64,000 nucleotides of DNA from Mycolicibacterium diernhoferi (GTDB lineage: Bacteria; Actinomycetota; Actinomycetes; Mycobacteriales; Mycobacteriaceae). Under the pieces are notes generated by a model. It searched no databases. It worked only from the letters and a program-made list of their open reading frames with translations, and was not told the DNA's origin. A program made the translations under genes and the position numbers. This document shows, piece after piece, positions 50,676 to 62,539 of this stretch (the stretch's first letter is position 1; each line of letters begins with the position of its first letter). The stretch spans positions 2,232,001-2,296,000 of the forward strand of contig NZ_CP080332.1 in the NCBI RefSeq assembly GCF_019456655.1. Reading direction: 5' to 3'.

Positions 50676-51617
50676 TCAGGTCTTGACGGCCAGCGGGCTG
50701 CCGATGTGGTCGGCGGCGACGAGTCGCCCGCCCACCGAGGACAGCACCCAGGTGCTGCCCTTGCGGTTGCGCGATTTGTCCGGACGCACACCGTCGCGTT
50801 CGCACCACCACGCGATGAGATCGGGAATCACCTTGCCCTGGGTGCAGATCACCGGTGTCGCTTCGGCGGACGCGGCGGCGATCTCCAGAATGCGGGCACG
50901 GGCGGCCTTGCGGTTCTGGGCGTAGGCCTCCTCGGTCAGCGAGGGCTCGACACCGATCTCGGTACCGAGTTCCTGGGCCAGTGGTGCCAGGGTCTGCTGA
51001 CACCGCACCCGAGGCGCGGCGTGCAGTTCGGTCGCTCCGAACGCGAGCAGTTGCCCCACCAGCGATTCGGCCTGCGCGCGTCCGAGCTTGTCCAGGGGCC
51101 GTTTCCAGTCCTCACCTTTGTACTTGGATCGGGACCCGGCCCGGGCATGGCGCACGATGATCGTCGTCTGGGTATCGGCCGGCACTTTGGCGAAGCGTCG
51201 CAGTACCTTCCGGTCGTGGGCGTACTGCAGCCGCTTCATCGCCTCCTTGGGGGTGAGCCAGAGCAGCTCGTCGACTTCCTCGTTGGCGATGAACTCACCG
51301 TCACCGGCACCGGCGGCCCAGTACACGACCCGTTTCACGGTGTCTTCCACCGGATAACTGATGACGGCCAGCCGGCGGCCGAGACGGCTGTGAAAACCGG
51401 TCTCCTCCCGGATCTCCCGCACCGCGGTGACCGGATGGGCCTCGCCCGGGTCCACCTTGCCCTTCGGTAGGGACCAGTCGTCATAGCGGGGTCGGTGCAC
51501 GATGGCGACCTCGGTTCGTCCCGCATGTTCGCGCCACAGCACGGCGCCGGCGGCGTGCACCACCGCACCAGCGGAGTGTGGCCCCGTCGCGGTCTTGCGG
51601 GTCGAGCTGTCCGACAC
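50676..51617 (-). CDS. mutT1: MutT1: Nudix hydrolase with histidine phosphatase domain
   Basis: About 313 residues in two domains. The N-terminal Nudix domain has [17 protein letters not shown] and the Nudix box REIREETGF. The C-terminal part is a histidine-phosphatase fold ([16 protein letters not shown] with the RH motif, [21 protein letters not shown]). It clears 8-oxo-dGTP and diadenosine polyphosphates in mycobacteria. The start GTG 51617 has GGGAG five bases upstream; ATG 51629 is the alternative. It is followed on the same strand by nothing and lies downstream of ppk1 by 42-60 bases, likely an operon with it. Confidence 0.93.
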   Translation of the reverse strand: MSDSSTRKTATGPHSAGAVVHAAGAVLWREHAGRTEVAIVHRPRYDDWSLPKGKVDPGEAHPVTAVREIREETGFHSRLGRRLAVISYPVEDTVKRVVYWAAGAGDGEFIANEEVDELLWLTPKEAMKRLQYAHDRKVLRRFAKVPADTQTTIIVRHARAGSRSKYKGEDWKRPLDKLGRAQAESLVGQLLAFGATELHAAPRVRCQQTLAPLAQELGTEIGVEPSLTEEAYAQNRKAARARILEIAAASAEATPVICTQGKVIPDLIAWWCERDGVRPDKSRNRKGSTWVLSSVGGRLVAADHIGSPLAVKT

Positions 51618-51658
51618 ATCAACTCCCATACGTTGTCAGTGGCCGACAGGTCGACGAT

Positions 51659-53842
51659 CTAGGGCGATCGGTGTTTCGCCATCAGCGCGACCTGGTGGTC
51701 GCGCACGGTGTGGCCGGGCAGCGGCAGCGCCGTCCACCGCCCATCCGATTGGAGCTCCCAGCATCTGGTCGCCGGATCCATGGTGGATTCGAACATCTCG
51801 TCCAACTGGGCGGTCAGACGGGGATCCTTGACCTGTGCCATCACCTCGACCCGGCGGTCGAGGTTACGGTGCATCATGTCCGCGCTGCCGATCCAGAACT
51901 CGTTGATGGCGTGGAAGTGAATAATTCGGGAGTGTTCCAGAAAACGGCCGAGGATCGAGCGCACCACGATGTTCTCGGAAAGATCGGGCTGGCCCGGACG
52001 CAGCGCGCAGATCCCGCGCACCACCACCTCGACCCGGACCCCGGCGGCCGACGCCCGGTACAGCGCGTCGATCACCTGCTCGTCGACCAGAGCATTGGCC
52101 TTCAGCCGGATTCGCCCGTTGCCGCGCTCGCGGTGCGCGACGGCCTCCCGTTCGATGCGCTCGACGATGCCCCTGCGGACACCGTGCGGGGCGACCAGCA
52201 GATTGCGGTAGGAATCCTTGCGGGAGTACCCGGTCAGCGAGTTGAACAGATCTGTCAGGTCCGCGCCGATGTCGGGTGAGGCGGTCAGCAAACCGACATC
52301 CTCATACAGCCGAGCGGTTTTCGGGTTGTAGTTGCCGGTGCCGATATGGCAGTACCGGCGTATGGTCGACCCCTCCCGGCGCACCACCAGCGCGGTCTTG
52401 CAGTGCGTCTTCAGTCCGACGAGCCCGTACACCACGTGCACGCCGGCCTGCTCAAGCTTGCGGGCCCACTTGATGTTGGCCTGCTCGTCGAAGCGTGCCT
52501 TGATCTCGACGAGCGCGACCACCTGCTTGCCGGCCTCGGCGGCGTCGATGAGCGCGTTGACGATCGGGGAGTCACCGGATGTGCGGTACAGGGTCTGCTT
52601 GATCGCCAGCACGTTCGGGTCCGCGGCCGCCTGCTCGACGAACCGCTGCACCGTCGTGGAGAAGGAGTCATACGGGTGATGCACGAGCACATCGCCGTCG
52701 CGCAGTGTGGAGAAGATGCTCTTGGGTGTCTCGCGCTCGCCGAACGCCGCCGGGGTGGCGGGCACGAACGGCCGGTCCTTGAGGTCGGGCCGGTCCACCC
52801 CGTAGATCTGCCACAGCGACGAAAGGTCGAGCAGTCCCGGCACCTCGATCACATCACCGGGATGCACGTCGAGTTCGCGCAACAGCAGCTCGAGCATGTT
52901 CTCGGTCATGTCGTCGGCGACCTCGAGGCGCACCGGTGACCCGAACCGGCGTCGCGCCAGTTCGCGCTCCAGCGCCTGCAAAAGGTCCTCGTCACGGTCC
53001 TCGGCGACCTCGAAGTCGGCGTTGCGGGTGATGCGGAATGCATGCTGCTCCACGATTTCCAGACCCGGGAACAGCACCGACAGGTACGCGCCGATGAGTT
53101 CCTCCAGCGGCAGGAACCGCAGCGGGCCGGGGGTGCCGTCGGCGCCCTCACGCCGGGGCAGTTCCACGAACCGGTCCACGTTGTCGGGCACCTTGACGCG
53201 GGCGAAGTGCTGGGTGCGGTCATCGGGGTTGCGCACCGTGACGGCCAGATTCAGGCTCAGACCGCTGACGAAGGGGAACGGGTGCGCCGGGTCCACCGCC
53301 AGCGGTGTCAGCACCGGGAACACCTGCTCGGTGAAATAGGAGGACAACGCCGCGTGCTCGTCGTCCTCCAGGTCCGACCAGCTGACGATGAGGATGCCCT
53401 TCTCGGCCAGCGCGGGGCGCACCGATTCCCGGAACACCTGCGCATGCCGGCTGGAGATCTGCTGGGTCCGCTCACCGATGCGGCGCAACTGTTCCCGCGG
53501 TGACAGGCCGTCGGCCGAGCGCACCGACAGACCCATCTCGTCGCGGCGCTTCAGGCCGGCCACCCGCACCATGTAGAACTCATCGAGATTGGAAGAGAAG
53601 ATGGCCAGGAACTTCGCCCGCTCCAGCAGCGGCAGCGAGGTGTCGGCGGCCAGTGCGAGCACCCGGGCGTTGAAGTCCAGCCAGCTCAGCTCCCGGTTGA
53701 GATAGCGGTCCTCGGGCAGGGCGTCCTCGACGGCGGCGGCGGTGGCCGCAGGCGGCACATCGGGGGCCGGGTGCACCACGGCGTCCACACCGTTCGTCGC
53801 TGTCCGGTCGGAGTCAGCAGTCGTCGTCTCGGCGTCCGTCAT
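51659..53842 (-). CDS. ppk1: Polyphosphate kinase 1
   Basis: About 727 residues. After a disordered N-terminus come [16 protein letters not shown] (N domain), the H domain ([14 protein letters not shown]), and the C1/C2 catalytic domains with [45 protein letters not shown] (the phosphorylated His in KTHCK), [18 protein letters not shown] and a second His in [23 protein letters not shown]. It builds polyphosphate from ATP. ATG 53842 fits the family start; ATG 53866 is also in frame. mutT1 lies downstream on the same strand. It corresponds to Rv2984. Confidence 0.95.
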   Translation of the reverse strand: MTDAETTTADSDRTATNGVDAVVHPAPDVPPAATAAAVEDALPEDRYLNRELSWLDFNARVLALAADTSLPLLERAKFLAIFSSNLDEFYMVRVAGLKRRDEMGLSVRSADGLSPREQLRRIGERTQQISSRHAQVFRESVRPALAEKGILIVSWSDLEDDEHAALSSYFTEQVFPVLTPLAVDPAHPFPFVSGLSLNLAVTVRNPDDRTQHFARVKVPDNVDRFVELPRREGADGTPGPLRFLPLEELIGAYLSVLFPGLEIVEQHAFRITRNADFEVAEDRDEDLLQALERELARRRFGSPVRLEVADDMTENMLELLLRELDVHPGDVIEVPGLLDLSSLWQIYGVDRPDLKDRPFVPATPAAFGERETPKSIFSTLRDGDVLVHHPYDSFSTTVQRFVEQAAADPNVLAIKQTLYRTSGDSPIVNALIDAAEAGKQVVALVEIKARFDEQANIKWARKLEQAGVHVVYGLVGLKTHCKTALVVRREGSTIRRYCHIGTGNYNPKTARLYEDVGLLTASPDIGADLTDLFNSLTGYSRKDSYRNLLVAPHGVRRGIVERIEREAVAHRERGNGRIRLKANALVDEQVIDALYRASAAGVRVEVVVRGICALRPGQPDLSENIVVRSILGRFLEHSRIIHFHAINEFWIGSADMMHRNLDRRVEVMAQVKDPRLTAQLDEMFESTMDPATRCWELQSDGRWTALPLPGHTVRDHQVALMAKHRSP

Positions 53843-53881
53843 GACTCGATCATTGCCTATCGCCACCGTGCTTACCAGTGC

Positions 53882-55584
<1,703 letters not shown>

Positions 55585-55601
55585 CCGGAAAGGGGTACCC
55601 C

Positions 55602-56702
55602 ATGGACGGATACGGTGACTCCACCCGAACCGTGAATGCTGTTGGTGCACACGCTGTTCCGGGTGAGCCGGTGGCGCCGGTGCCGTTTCCGGCCTCGGCG
55701 TACCACTTGTCCCCGGACGAGGCCGAGCCCATGGACACCTATGGCCGGGCCTCGAATCCGACGTGGCGGCAGCTGGAATCCGCCCTGGCCGAACTGGAGG
55801 GCGCGGCCTCGGCGCTGGCCTTCGGGTCCGGGATGGGGGCGATCAGTGCGGCCCTGCGGGTGCTGGCGAAACCGGGCACCACGCTGGTGGTGCCGGCCGA
55901 CGGCTACTACCAGGTGCGCCGGTATGCCGCCGAATACCTGAAGCCGCTGGGGGTCACCGTGGTGGAGGCCGCCGCCGCGCAGATGTGCGAGGCCGCCGGC
56001 CACGCCGACGTCGTGCTCGCCGAGACCCCGGTGAATCCGACGCTGGACGTGGTGGATCTGCACCGGCTGGCCACCATCTGCCGGTCCCGCAGATCCACCT
56101 TGATCGTCGACAACACCGCGGCCACACCGCTGGGCCTGCAGCCGTTGTCGCTGGGTGCCGATCTGGTGGTCGCCAGCGCCACCAAATCCCTGGCCGGTCA
56201 CAGCGATCTGCTGGCCGGATACGTGGCAGGCAGCCATCCCGGGTTGATGGCCGCCATCGAGCGGGACCGGCTGCTGGCCGGGCCGGTGCTCGGCGTGTTC
56301 GAAGCCTGGCTGGTGCTGCGCAGCCTGGGCAGCGCCGGTCTGCGTATCGACCGCCAATGCCGCAACGCGCACGCCGTCGCGCTGATGCTGCGCGATCATC
56401 CCGCCGTCCGCTCGGTGCGGTATCCGGGCCTGCCGCAGGATCCGTCGCATGCCGTGGCGGTGGAGCAGATGCGCCGGTTCGGCGGCCTGGTGTCCGTCGA
56501 ACTCGCCGACGCGGGCGCGGTGCACCGGCTCGTAGAGCGCAGCGCCCTGCTGGTCGCGGCGACGAGTTTCGGCGGGATCCACACCTGTGTCGACCGCCGG
56601 GCGCGGTGGGGCGATCCGGTACCCGACGGATTCGCCAGGATCTCACTGGGCATCGAGGACACCGACGACATCGTCGCCGACATCGAGCGCGCCCTCACCT
56701 GA
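55602..56702 (+). CDS. Cystathionine gamma-lyase/synthase-type PLP enzyme
   Basis: A 366-residue Cys/Met metabolism PLP enzyme. Key features: YGRASNPTWRQLESALAELEGA (the Y-R-NPT phosphate site), ALAFGSGMGAISAAL, LAETPVNPTLDVVDL, VDNTAATPLGLQP and the PLP lysine K195 in ASATKSLAGHSDLLAGY. It is somewhat shorter than family norms (380-400). The local pattern suggests cystathionine gamma-lyase; MetB/MetZ-like roles are not excluded. A GGAAAGGGG motif lies before the ATG. In M. tuberculosis no such gene lies between gpsA and ddl, so this is a local insertion. Confidence 0.82.
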   Translation: MDGYGDSTRTVNAVGAHAVPGEPVAPVPFPASAYHLSPDEAEPMDTYGRASNPTWRQLESALAELEGAASALAFGSGMGAISAALRVLAKPGTTLVVPADGYYQVRRYAAEYLKPLGVTVVEAAAAQMCEAAGHADVVLAETPVNPTLDVVDLHRLATICRSRRSTLIVDNTAATPLGLQPLSLGADLVVASATKSLAGHSDLLAGYVAGSHPGLMAAIERDRLLAGPVLGVFEAWLVLRSLGSAGLRIDRQCRNAHAVALMLRDHPAVRSVRYPGLPQDPSHAVAVEQMRRFGGLVSVELADAGAVHRLVERSALLVAATSFGGIHTCVDRRARWGDPVPDGFARISLGIEDTDDIVADIERALT

Positions 56703-56742
56703 CAAGCCGGGCCCGGGCAGCAGCCGGTAGCCTCTGCAGGTT

Positions 56743-57846
56743 GTGAATGCGCGTACCCGAGTCGCCGTCATCTACGGCGGACGAAGCTCCGAGCACGGGA
56801 TTTCGTGCGTTTCCGCAGGAAGTATCCTGCGCAACCTGGACCCGCAGCGGTTCGAGGTCGTCCCGGTCGGCATCACCCCGGACGGGACCTGGGTGCTCAC
56901 CGACGGCCGGCCCGAGACGCTGGCGATCGATGCCGGTCAGCTGCCGAACGTGACCGAGAGCGCGGGCACCGCGCTGGCGCTGGCCGCCGACCCGGTGCGC
57001 CGGGGCGAGCTGGTGTCGCTCGGGGAGGGCGCCGGCCAGGTGCTCGCCGCCGTCGACGTGGTGTTCCCGGTGCTGCACGGCCCCTACGGCGAGGACGGCA
57101 CCGTCCAGGGCCTGCTGGAACTGGCCGGGGTGCCCTATGTCGGGGCGGGCGTGCTGGCCAGCGCGACCGGCATGGACAAGGAATTCACCAAGAAGCTTCT
57201 GGTCGCCGACGGGTTGCCGATCGGCGATCACGTGGTGCTGCGGGCCCAGCAGGACACCCTCACGCTCGACGACCGGGAGCGTCTGGGCCTGCCGGTGTTC
57301 GTCAAACCCGCCCGCGGCGGCTCCTCGATCGGGGTCAGCCGGGTCACGGCGTGGGATCAGCTCGACGGGGCCATCGCCGCGGCGCGCCGGCACGACCCGA
57401 AGGTGATCGTGGAGGCCGCGGTGATCGGCCGCGAGTTGGAGTGCGGCGTGCTGGAGTTCCCGGACGGCCGGGTGGAGGCCAGCGAGATCGGTGAGATCCG
57501 GGTGGCCGGGGTGCGTGACCGCGAGGACAACTTCTACGACTTCGCCACCAAGTACCTCGATGACGCCGCCGAACTGGACGTGCCCGCCAAGGTGGACGAC
57601 GCCATCGGCGACGAACTGCGGGCGCTGGCGGTCCGGGCGTTCCGCGCCATCGACTGCCAGGGCCTGGCCCGTGTGGACTTCTTCCTCACCGAGGACGGGC
57701 CGGTGATCAACGAGATCAACACCATGCCCGGCTTCACCACCATCTCGATGTACCCGCGGATGTGGGCGGCCAGTGGGGTCGACTACCCGACGCTGCTGGC
57801 GACGATGGTGGACACCGCGCTCGCCCGCGGCACCGGCCTGCGGTAG
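56743..57846 (+). CDS. ddl: D-alanine-D-alanine ligase
   Basis: A 367-residue ATP-grasp ligase. The start [21 protein letters not shown] is the substrate-1 site (Ser in SxEH). ATP-grasp features: [39 protein letters not shown] and the Mg-binding acidic/Asn residues in [24 protein letters not shown]. It makes the D-Ala-D-Ala dipeptide of peptidoglycan and is the target of D-cycloserine. TAGCCT (56728-56733) ends nine bases before the GTG. It converges on the DUF3515 gene. Confidence 0.96.
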   Translation: MNARTRVAVIYGGRSSEHGISCVSAGSILRNLDPQRFEVVPVGITPDGTWVLTDGRPETLAIDAGQLPNVTESAGTALALAADPVRRGELVSLGEGAGQVLAAVDVVFPVLHGPYGEDGTVQGLLELAGVPYVGAGVLASATGMDKEFTKKLLVADGLPIGDHVVLRAQQDTLTLDDRERLGLPVFVKPARGGSSIGVSRVTAWDQLDGAIAAARRHDPKVIVEAAVIGRELECGVLEFPDGRVEASEIGEIRVAGVRDREDNFYDFATKYLDDAAELDVPAKVDDAIGDELRALAVRAFRAIDCQGLARVDFFLTEDGPVINEINTMPGFTTISMYPRMWAASGVDYPTLLATMVDTALARGTGLR

Positions 57847-57866
57847 GTCCTCGGGCGGACGATGAG

Positions 57867-58418
57867 CTACCGGGGCGGCCCGGGATCCAGCGGCTGAGCG
57901 GGCATGGTGCGTTCCAGCGCCTTGGAGATCAGCTGGATCGGGGTGGGGCCGGACCCGGTCGGCAGCGTCAACGCCACGTAGATGCCGCGGTCCACGGCAT
58001 ACCAGGTGCTGCTGCCGTGCGCCCTGGCCTCGAACCACTGCACCGTGTCGACGACCTGCAGCGGGGTGCCCACCACAAAGTCGGTGGGCCGTTGCAGTCC
58101 GCAGCGCAGAATCACCGGATCGGCCTGCGGATCGGCCTGCCAGGCGGCGGCACCGGCGGGCACCGGTTCGACGGCCTCGGCGCGATGGTAATCGCCCAGC
58201 TGTTCGGGAAGCTCCTCCATCAGCGCCTGGCACTGCGGGCTCTCGGCGTCCGGGGCGAGCGCCGCGGCGATGGCCACCGGTCGGTCCGGCGGGGCCGCCT
58301 GCCGGGTGGCGGCGAAGGTCAGGACCACGATCACCGCGGCCACGGCAACGCCGACCGCGGCGATGATCAGCGACCGGGGCGGTCCGTCGTGTTCGTCGGG
58401 CTGCGTCACATCGGTCAC
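57867..58418 (-). CDS. DUF3515 family membrane-anchored protein (Rv2980-like)
   Basis: A 183-residue protein. A helix near residues 17-38 (LIIAAVGVAVAAVIVVLTFAA) anchors an extracytoplasmic DUF3515 domain: SPQCQALMEELPEQLGDYHRA, VILRCGLQRPTDF, VVDTVQWFEARAHGSSTWYAVDRGIYVALTLP. The two conserved cysteines could form a disulfide outside the cell. Its role is unknown. It is the second gene after the small RAM-domain gene on the same strand (one base between) and lies at the ddl end of the operon. Confidence 0.83.
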   Translation of the reverse strand: MTDVTQPDEHDGPPRSLIIAAVGVAVAAVIVVLTFAATRQAAPPDRPVAIAAALAPDAESPQCQALMEELPEQLGDYHRAEAVEPVPAGAAAWQADPQADPVILRCGLQRPTDFVVGTPLQVVDTVQWFEARAHGSSTWYAVDRGIYVALTLPTGSGPTPIQLISKALERTMPAQPLDPGPPR

Positions 58419-58419
58419 T

Positions 58420-58662
58420 CTAGGGCTGCTGGGCCCCGGCGATCGGGCAGGTCAACGTCCGGGTGATGCCGGCGGCGCGCTGTACCGCGGTCACCACGCC
58501 GCGGTGCAACTCGTCGGGGGTGTCGGCGCCGACCCGGGCCACCACGTCATAGGGGCCGGTCACGTATTCCGCCGAGCGCACTCCGGGCAGTTCGGCCAGC
58601 TGCTTCGCGACGACCTCGGCGCGGCCCACCTCGGTCTGAATCAGCATGAATGCCTCCACCAC
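58420..58662 (-). CDS. Stand-alone Lrp/AsnC ligand-binding (RAM) domain
   Basis: An 80-residue protein that is only the RAM effector domain of Lrp/AsnC: AFMLIQTEVGRAEVVAKQLAELPGVRSAEYVTGPYDVVARV. There is no DNA-binding domain. Free RAM proteins form oligomers and bind amino acids; in actinobacteria they may modulate Lrp proteins or enzymes. The start may be GTG or ATG within the first few codons. It ends one base before the start of the DUF3515 gene, so the two are one operon. Confidence 0.82.
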   Translation of the reverse strand: MVEAFMLIQTEVGRAEVVAKQLAELPGVRSAEYVTGPYDVVARVGADTPDELHRGVVTAVQRAAGITRTLTCPIAGAQQP

Positions 58663-58767
58663 CGCCAGTGCCTCCGTTTCTGCTGCATAGACTCGGCGCC
58701 GCAGGGATCAAACGTACCGCAGGTCGCACCGGTGTTCAGGCCGGCTCCTGCCAGACAGGACGGTGAG

Positions 58768-59718
58768 ATGGCCGACAGGGAGCCGACCTTGGCGCAGGTC
58801 GGGGAGTTCGGCGTCATCGACCGGATCGTGGCCGGCCGCCGACAGCCGGCCGCGGTGACGCTCGGCCCGGGAGACGACGCGGCGGTCATCACCGCCGCCG
58901 ACGGCCGCACCGTGGTGTCCACCGACATGCTGGTCCAGGATCGGCATTTCCGGCTGGACTGGTCGACACCGCATGACATCGGACGCAAGGCCATCGCCCA
59001 GAACGCAGCGGATGTCGAGGCGATGGGCGCGTCCCCGACGGCGTTCGTGGTGGCCTTCGGGGCCCCGCCGGACACCCCGGCCGCGGCGGCTCAGGCACTG
59101 TCCGACGGCATGTGGGAGGAAGCGGCACGCTGCGGGGCGGGCATCGCCGGCGGGGACCTGGTCAGCGCCCCGCTGTGGGTGGTGTCGGTGACGGTGCTCG
59201 GCGACCTCGGCGGGCGGGCCCCGGTCCGCAGGGCCACCGCGCGTCCGGGTGACCAGGTCGCCGTGGCCGGGGACCTGGGCCGCTCCGGCGCCGGATATGC
59301 CCTGTGGCTCAACGGAATCGATGATCATGACGAGCTTCGGAAACAACATCTGGTGCCGAAACCGCCGTACGGGCAGGGCTTCGCCGCCGCCGACGCCGGG
59401 GCCAGCGCGATGACCGACGTGTCCGACGGGCTGCTGGCCGACCTCGGACACATCGCCGAGGCGTCCGGGGTGGTGATCGACCTGTCCACGCGGGCCCTGG
59501 GCGCCGATCACGACGCCCTGACCGCGGCCGCGGCGGCCACCGGCGGGGATGCCTGGGATTGGGTGCTGGGCGGTGGCGAGGATCACGCGCTGGTCGCGAC
59601 GTTCCCCGGCGCGGTGCCCGCGGGCTGGCGGGTGATCGGCCGGGTGCGCGACGGTGCCGCCGCGGTGGTGGTGGACGGCCAACCGTGGCAGGGAAATCCG
59701 GGCTGGCAGTCGTACTAG
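58768..59718 (+). CDS. thiL: Thiamine-monophosphate kinase
   Basis: A 316-residue ThiL (AIR synthase-like fold). Motifs: GEFGVIDRIVAG, TLGPGDDAAVI, STDMLVQDRHFRLDW, GRKAIAQNAADVEAMGA, and SAMTDVSDGLLADLGHIAEASG with the second GDD-like acidic site. It phosphorylates thiamine monophosphate to the diphosphate. AGGA lies about seven bases upstream of the ATG. ung follows after 27 bases in the same direction. It corresponds to Rv2977c. Confidence 0.94.
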   Translation: MADREPTLAQVGEFGVIDRIVAGRRQPAAVTLGPGDDAAVITAADGRTVVSTDMLVQDRHFRLDWSTPHDIGRKAIAQNAADVEAMGASPTAFVVAFGAPPDTPAAAAQALSDGMWEEAARCGAGIAGGDLVSAPLWVVSVTVLGDLGGRAPVRRATARPGDQVAVAGDLGRSGAGYALWLNGIDDHDELRKQHLVPKPPYGQGFAAADAGASAMTDVSDGLLADLGHIAEASGVVIDLSTRALGADHDALTAAAAATGGDAWDWVLGGGEDHALVATFPGAVPAGWRVIGRVRDGAAAVVVDGQPWQGNPGWQSY

Positions 59719-59745
59719 CGCGGCGGCACGCTAGTTTGGGCGCTC

Positions 59746-60429
59746 GTGACACAACGCTCGCTGACCGATCTCGTCGATCCCGGCTGGGCGCGCGCGCTCG
59801 AGCCGGTCGCCCCGCAGGTGGCCGACATGGGGGAGTTCCTGCGCGCCGAACTGGCCGCCGGGCACCAATACCTGCCGTCGGGGGAGAACGTCCTGCGGGC
59901 GTTCACGTTTCCGTTCGAGGCGGTGCGGGTGCTCATCGTCGGCCAGGATCCGTACCCGACGCCGGGGCACGCGGTCGGCCTGAGTTTCTCGGTGGCCCCG
60001 GATGTGCGGCCGATCCCGCGCAGCCTGGCCAACATCTTCAACGAGTACGGCGAGGATCTCGGCTATCCGATGCCGGCCACCGGGGACCTGAGCCCGTGGG
60101 CCCAGCGCGGGGTGATGCTGCTCAACAGGGTGCTCACGGTGCGGCCGGGCACACCGGCCTCGCATCGTCGCAAGGGCTGGGAGGCGGTGACCGAATGCGC
60201 CATCCGGGCGCTGGTGGCGCGCCCGCAACCCTTGGTGGCGGTGTTGTGGGGACGCGATGCGCAGACGCTGAAGCCGATGCTGGCCGAGGGCGGGTGCGCC
60301 GTCATCGAATCGGTGCACCCCTCGCCGCTGTCGGCGTCGCGGGGGTTCTTCGGGTCAAAGCCGTTCAGCCGCGCCAACGAGTTGTTGACGCGGCTGGGGG
60401 CCGAACCGATCGATTGGCGCCTGCCCTAG
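59746..60429 (+). CDS. ung: Uracil-DNA glycosylase
   Basis: A 227-residue family 1 UDG. The catalytic water-activating D68 is in [17 protein letters not shown]; the uracil-binding motif is [11 protein letters not shown], and the DNA-intercalating loop is [12 protein letters not shown] with the catalytic His. It removes uracil from DNA. TAGTTT (59732-59737) ends eight bases before the GTG start, which predicts its own leaderless transcript separate from thiL. It corresponds to Rv2976c. A GC-rich hairpin (60429-60456) follows the stop. Confidence 0.96.
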   Translation: MTQRSLTDLVDPGWARALEPVAPQVADMGEFLRAELAAGHQYLPSGENVLRAFTFPFEAVRVLIVGQDPYPTPGHAVGLSFSVAPDVRPIPRSLANIFNEYGEDLGYPMPATGDLSPWAQRGVMLLNRVLTVRPGTPASHRRKGWEAVTECAIRALVARPQPLVAVLWGRDAQTLKPMLAEGGCAVIESVHPSPLSASRGFFGSKPFSRANELLTRLGAEPIDWRLP

Positions 60430-60456
60430 CGGGCGGGGCGGCGGGAGGCCGCCCGC
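60429..60456. terminator. GC-rich hairpin between ung and rpmB
   Basis: GCGGGCGG (60429-60436) pairs with CCGCCCGC (60449-60456) over a 12-base loop; a second small stem (CCCGCGC/GCGCGGG) overlaps it. No T-run. It lies in the 44-bp gap between two converging genes. Confidence 0.45.
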
Positions 60457-60473
60457 GCAGGCGCGGGGCGGAA

Positions 60474-60668
60474 CTAGCCGCGGGTGACCTTGCCGGCCTT
60501 CAGGCAGGAGGTGCACACGTTCATCCGCTGCTTGTTGCCGCCGGGGCGGGTCACAGCGTTGACGCTCTGGATGTTCGGGTTCCAGCGACGGCTGGTCCGA
60601 CGGTGGGAATGCGACACCGACTTGCCGAAGCCGGGGCCCTTAGCGCAGATATCGCACACGGCAGCCAT
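60474..60668 (-). CDS. rpmB: Ribosomal protein bL28, zinc-binding (C+) form
   Basis: A 64-residue bL28: [31 protein letters not shown], then [14 protein letters not shown]. The CxxC pairs (C5xxC8 and C52xxC55) are intact, so this is the zinc-binding form that mycobacteria replace under zinc starvation by a cysteine-free paralogue. The ATG 60668 fits the family; an upstream ATG at 60683 adds five residues. It is divergent from the DAK gene with a 270-bp region between. It is alone on its strand. Confidence 0.93.
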   Translation of the reverse strand: MAAVCDICAKGPGFGKSVSHSHRRTSRRWNPNIQSVNAVTRPGGNKQRMNVCTSCLKAGKVTRG

Positions 60669-60938
60669 GTCAGAACTCCTCATTAATCAGTACTTGGGGG
60701 TCAACGACCACATGACGGGTGACCCGACAACCCGATCAGGATACCGGCCCGGGCAGTCGTTCTCCAAAACGTGGCCTCCGCGCAGGCTCGCAGGCCGCGT
60801 TCGGTGCTCATGAGTCGCGCGCTGTGCGCGCTCACGGGCGCCTTTGATTATCCACAACGTGTGCAGCTGCGGCAGCGCTGTCGGCGGCGATGGCTATTCT
60901 TGCGCGCACGGGCTGGTCCGAGCTGGAAGGGTGGATTG
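60669..60938. promoter_or_regulatory. rpmB/DAK divergent promoter region with a DnaA box
   Basis: The gap holds no gene. It contains a perfect DnaA-box sequence TTATCCACA (60848-60856), a TATTCT hexamer (60895-60900) likely the -10 of the DAK gene, and near rpmB an ATTAATCAG/AGGAG stretch that contains its Shine-Dalgarno. I see no zinc-regulator (Zur) palindrome that I can claim. Confidence 0.45.
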
Positions 60939-62537
60939 ATGTCGGCTGCGCGGCTCGATGCACCCGCACTGCGGCGCTGGGCGCACACCGCCGTCGGGCA
61001 GCTCATCACCCATACCGAGGAGATCAACCGGCTCAATGTCTTCCCCGTCGCGGACTCCGACACCGGCACCAACATGCTGTTCACCATGCGGTCCGCGGTG
61101 GCCGCACTAGATGTCCGCGACGATCTGGACCTCGCCGCGCTGACCGCCAGCCTGGCCGACGGCGCGCTGCGCGGCGCGCGCGGCAACTCCGGGGTGATCC
61201 TGTCCCAGATCCTGCGCGGCTTCGCCGACGTCGCCGCGGACCGGCGGGCGGCCGAGATCGACGGGCCGGCCTTCGCCGCGGCGTTGCACTGCGCCGAGAA
61301 CCTGGTGGTGGCCTCGATGGGCGAAGCGGTGCCGGGGACCATCATCTCGGTGCTCGGTTCGGCCGCCGATGCCGCCGAGGAACTCGCCGCCACGGGCGCC
61401 GACGTGTCGACGGTGGTCGGGGCGGCCGCGGCCGCGGCGGTGGTGGCGCTGGAGCACACCCCCGATCAGCTCGACGTCCTGGCCGAGGCCGGGGTGGTGG
61501 ACGCGGGCGGGCGAGGACTGCTGGTCCTGCTGGACGCGCTGACCGCGACGCTGGTCGGCACCGCGCCGCGGCGCGACACCTACGAACCGGCCGGGGATCC
61601 GGCCGAGCCGACGATCACCTCCACCGCGCCGCCGCAGTTCGAGGTGATGTATCTGCTGAGCGGCTGTGCGGCCGACGCCATCGAGGGCCTGCGCGCCGCG
61701 CTGGACGCGCTGGGGGACTCGGTGGCGATCACCGCCGGCTGCGGCGGAACCCATTCGGTACACGTGCACACCGACAATGCCGGTGCTGCCGTGGAGGCCG
61801 GCCTGGCGCTCGGCACCCTCACCGGCATCCAGATCACCGTGCTCACCGGCGCCCGCCCGGCGATGCAGACCGGGCGGGACCGGGCGGTGCTCGCCGTGGT
61901 CGACGGGGACGGTGCGGCAACGCTGTTCGCCGGTGAGGGCGCGCACGTGTTGCGCCCGCACGCCGGGGCGCCGATCAGTGCGCAGCAGTTGCTGCGGGCG
62001 CTGGTGGATACCAACGCCGCGCAGATCATGGTGCTGCCCAACGGTTTCATCGCGGCCGAGGAGCTGGTGGCCGGCTGCACCGCGGCCACCGGGTGGGGCA
62101 TCGACGTGGTGCCGGTGCCCGCCGGGTCGATGGTGCAGGGACTCGCCGCGCTCGCTGTGCATGATCCGGCCCGCCAGGGCGTGGATGACGGATACACCAT
62201 GGCGCGCGCCGCGGCGGGCGCCCGGCACGGTGCGGTGCGGGTGGCCACCGAGGAGGCGCTGACCTGGGCGGGTTCCTGCAAACCCGGTGACGGGCTGGGC
62301 ATTGCCGGCGATGAGGTGCTGATCGTGGGCCGGGACCTGGCCGCCGCCGGGGCCGGGCTGATCGACCTGCTGCTGGCCGCCGGCGGGGAGTTGGTCACCG
62401 TGCTGATCGGCGCCGGTGTCGACGAGAAAGTGGGCGAACGTTTGCGTGACCATGTGCGGCAACGACATCTGGGTGTCGAACTGGTGAGTTACCGCACCGA
62501 CCATCACGGTGACGCCCTGCTGATCGGGGTCGAATAG
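60939..62537 (+). CDS. DAK2/YloV-type protein, FakA-like (fatty acid kinase domain plus DegV-like partner domain)
   Basis: A 532-residue protein. N-terminal DhaL/DAK2 domain: NRLNVFPVADSDTGTNML (Mg/ATP site) and GARGNSGVILSQILRGFADV; a middle linker domain; and a C-terminal domain from about residue 230 that ends in LVTVLIGAGVDEKVGERL. The layout is that of YloV/FakA, the ATP-binding half of fatty acid kinases that work with FakB (DegV) proteins. In M. tuberculosis the same locus is annotated as two ORFs (Rv2975c and Rv2974c), while here it is one intact gene. The ATG is preceded by GAAGG. recG follows after two bases. Confidence 0.88.
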   Translation: MSAARLDAPALRRWAHTAVGQLITHTEEINRLNVFPVADSDTGTNMLFTMRSAVAALDVRDDLDLAALTASLADGALRGARGNSGVILSQILRGFADVAADRRAAEIDGPAFAAALHCAENLVVASMGEAVPGTIISVLGSAADAAEELAATGADVSTVVGAAAAAAVVALEHTPDQLDVLAEAGVVDAGGRGLLVLLDALTATLVGTAPRRDTYEPAGDPAEPTITSTAPPQFEVMYLLSGCAADAIEGLRAALDALGDSVAITAGCGGTHSVHVHTDNAGAAVEAGLALGTLTGIQITVLTGARPAMQTGRDRAVLAVVDGDGAATLFAGEGAHVLRPHAGAPISAQQLLRALVDTNAAQIMVLPNGFIAAEELVAGCTAATGWGIDVVPVPAGSMVQGLAALAVHDPARQGVDDGYTMARAAAGARHGAVRVATEEALTWAGSCKPGDGLGIAGDEVLIVGRDLAAAGAGLIDLLLAAGGELVTVLIGAGVDEKVGERLRDHVRQRHLGVELVSYRTDHHGDALLIGVE

Positions 62538-62539
62538 CC

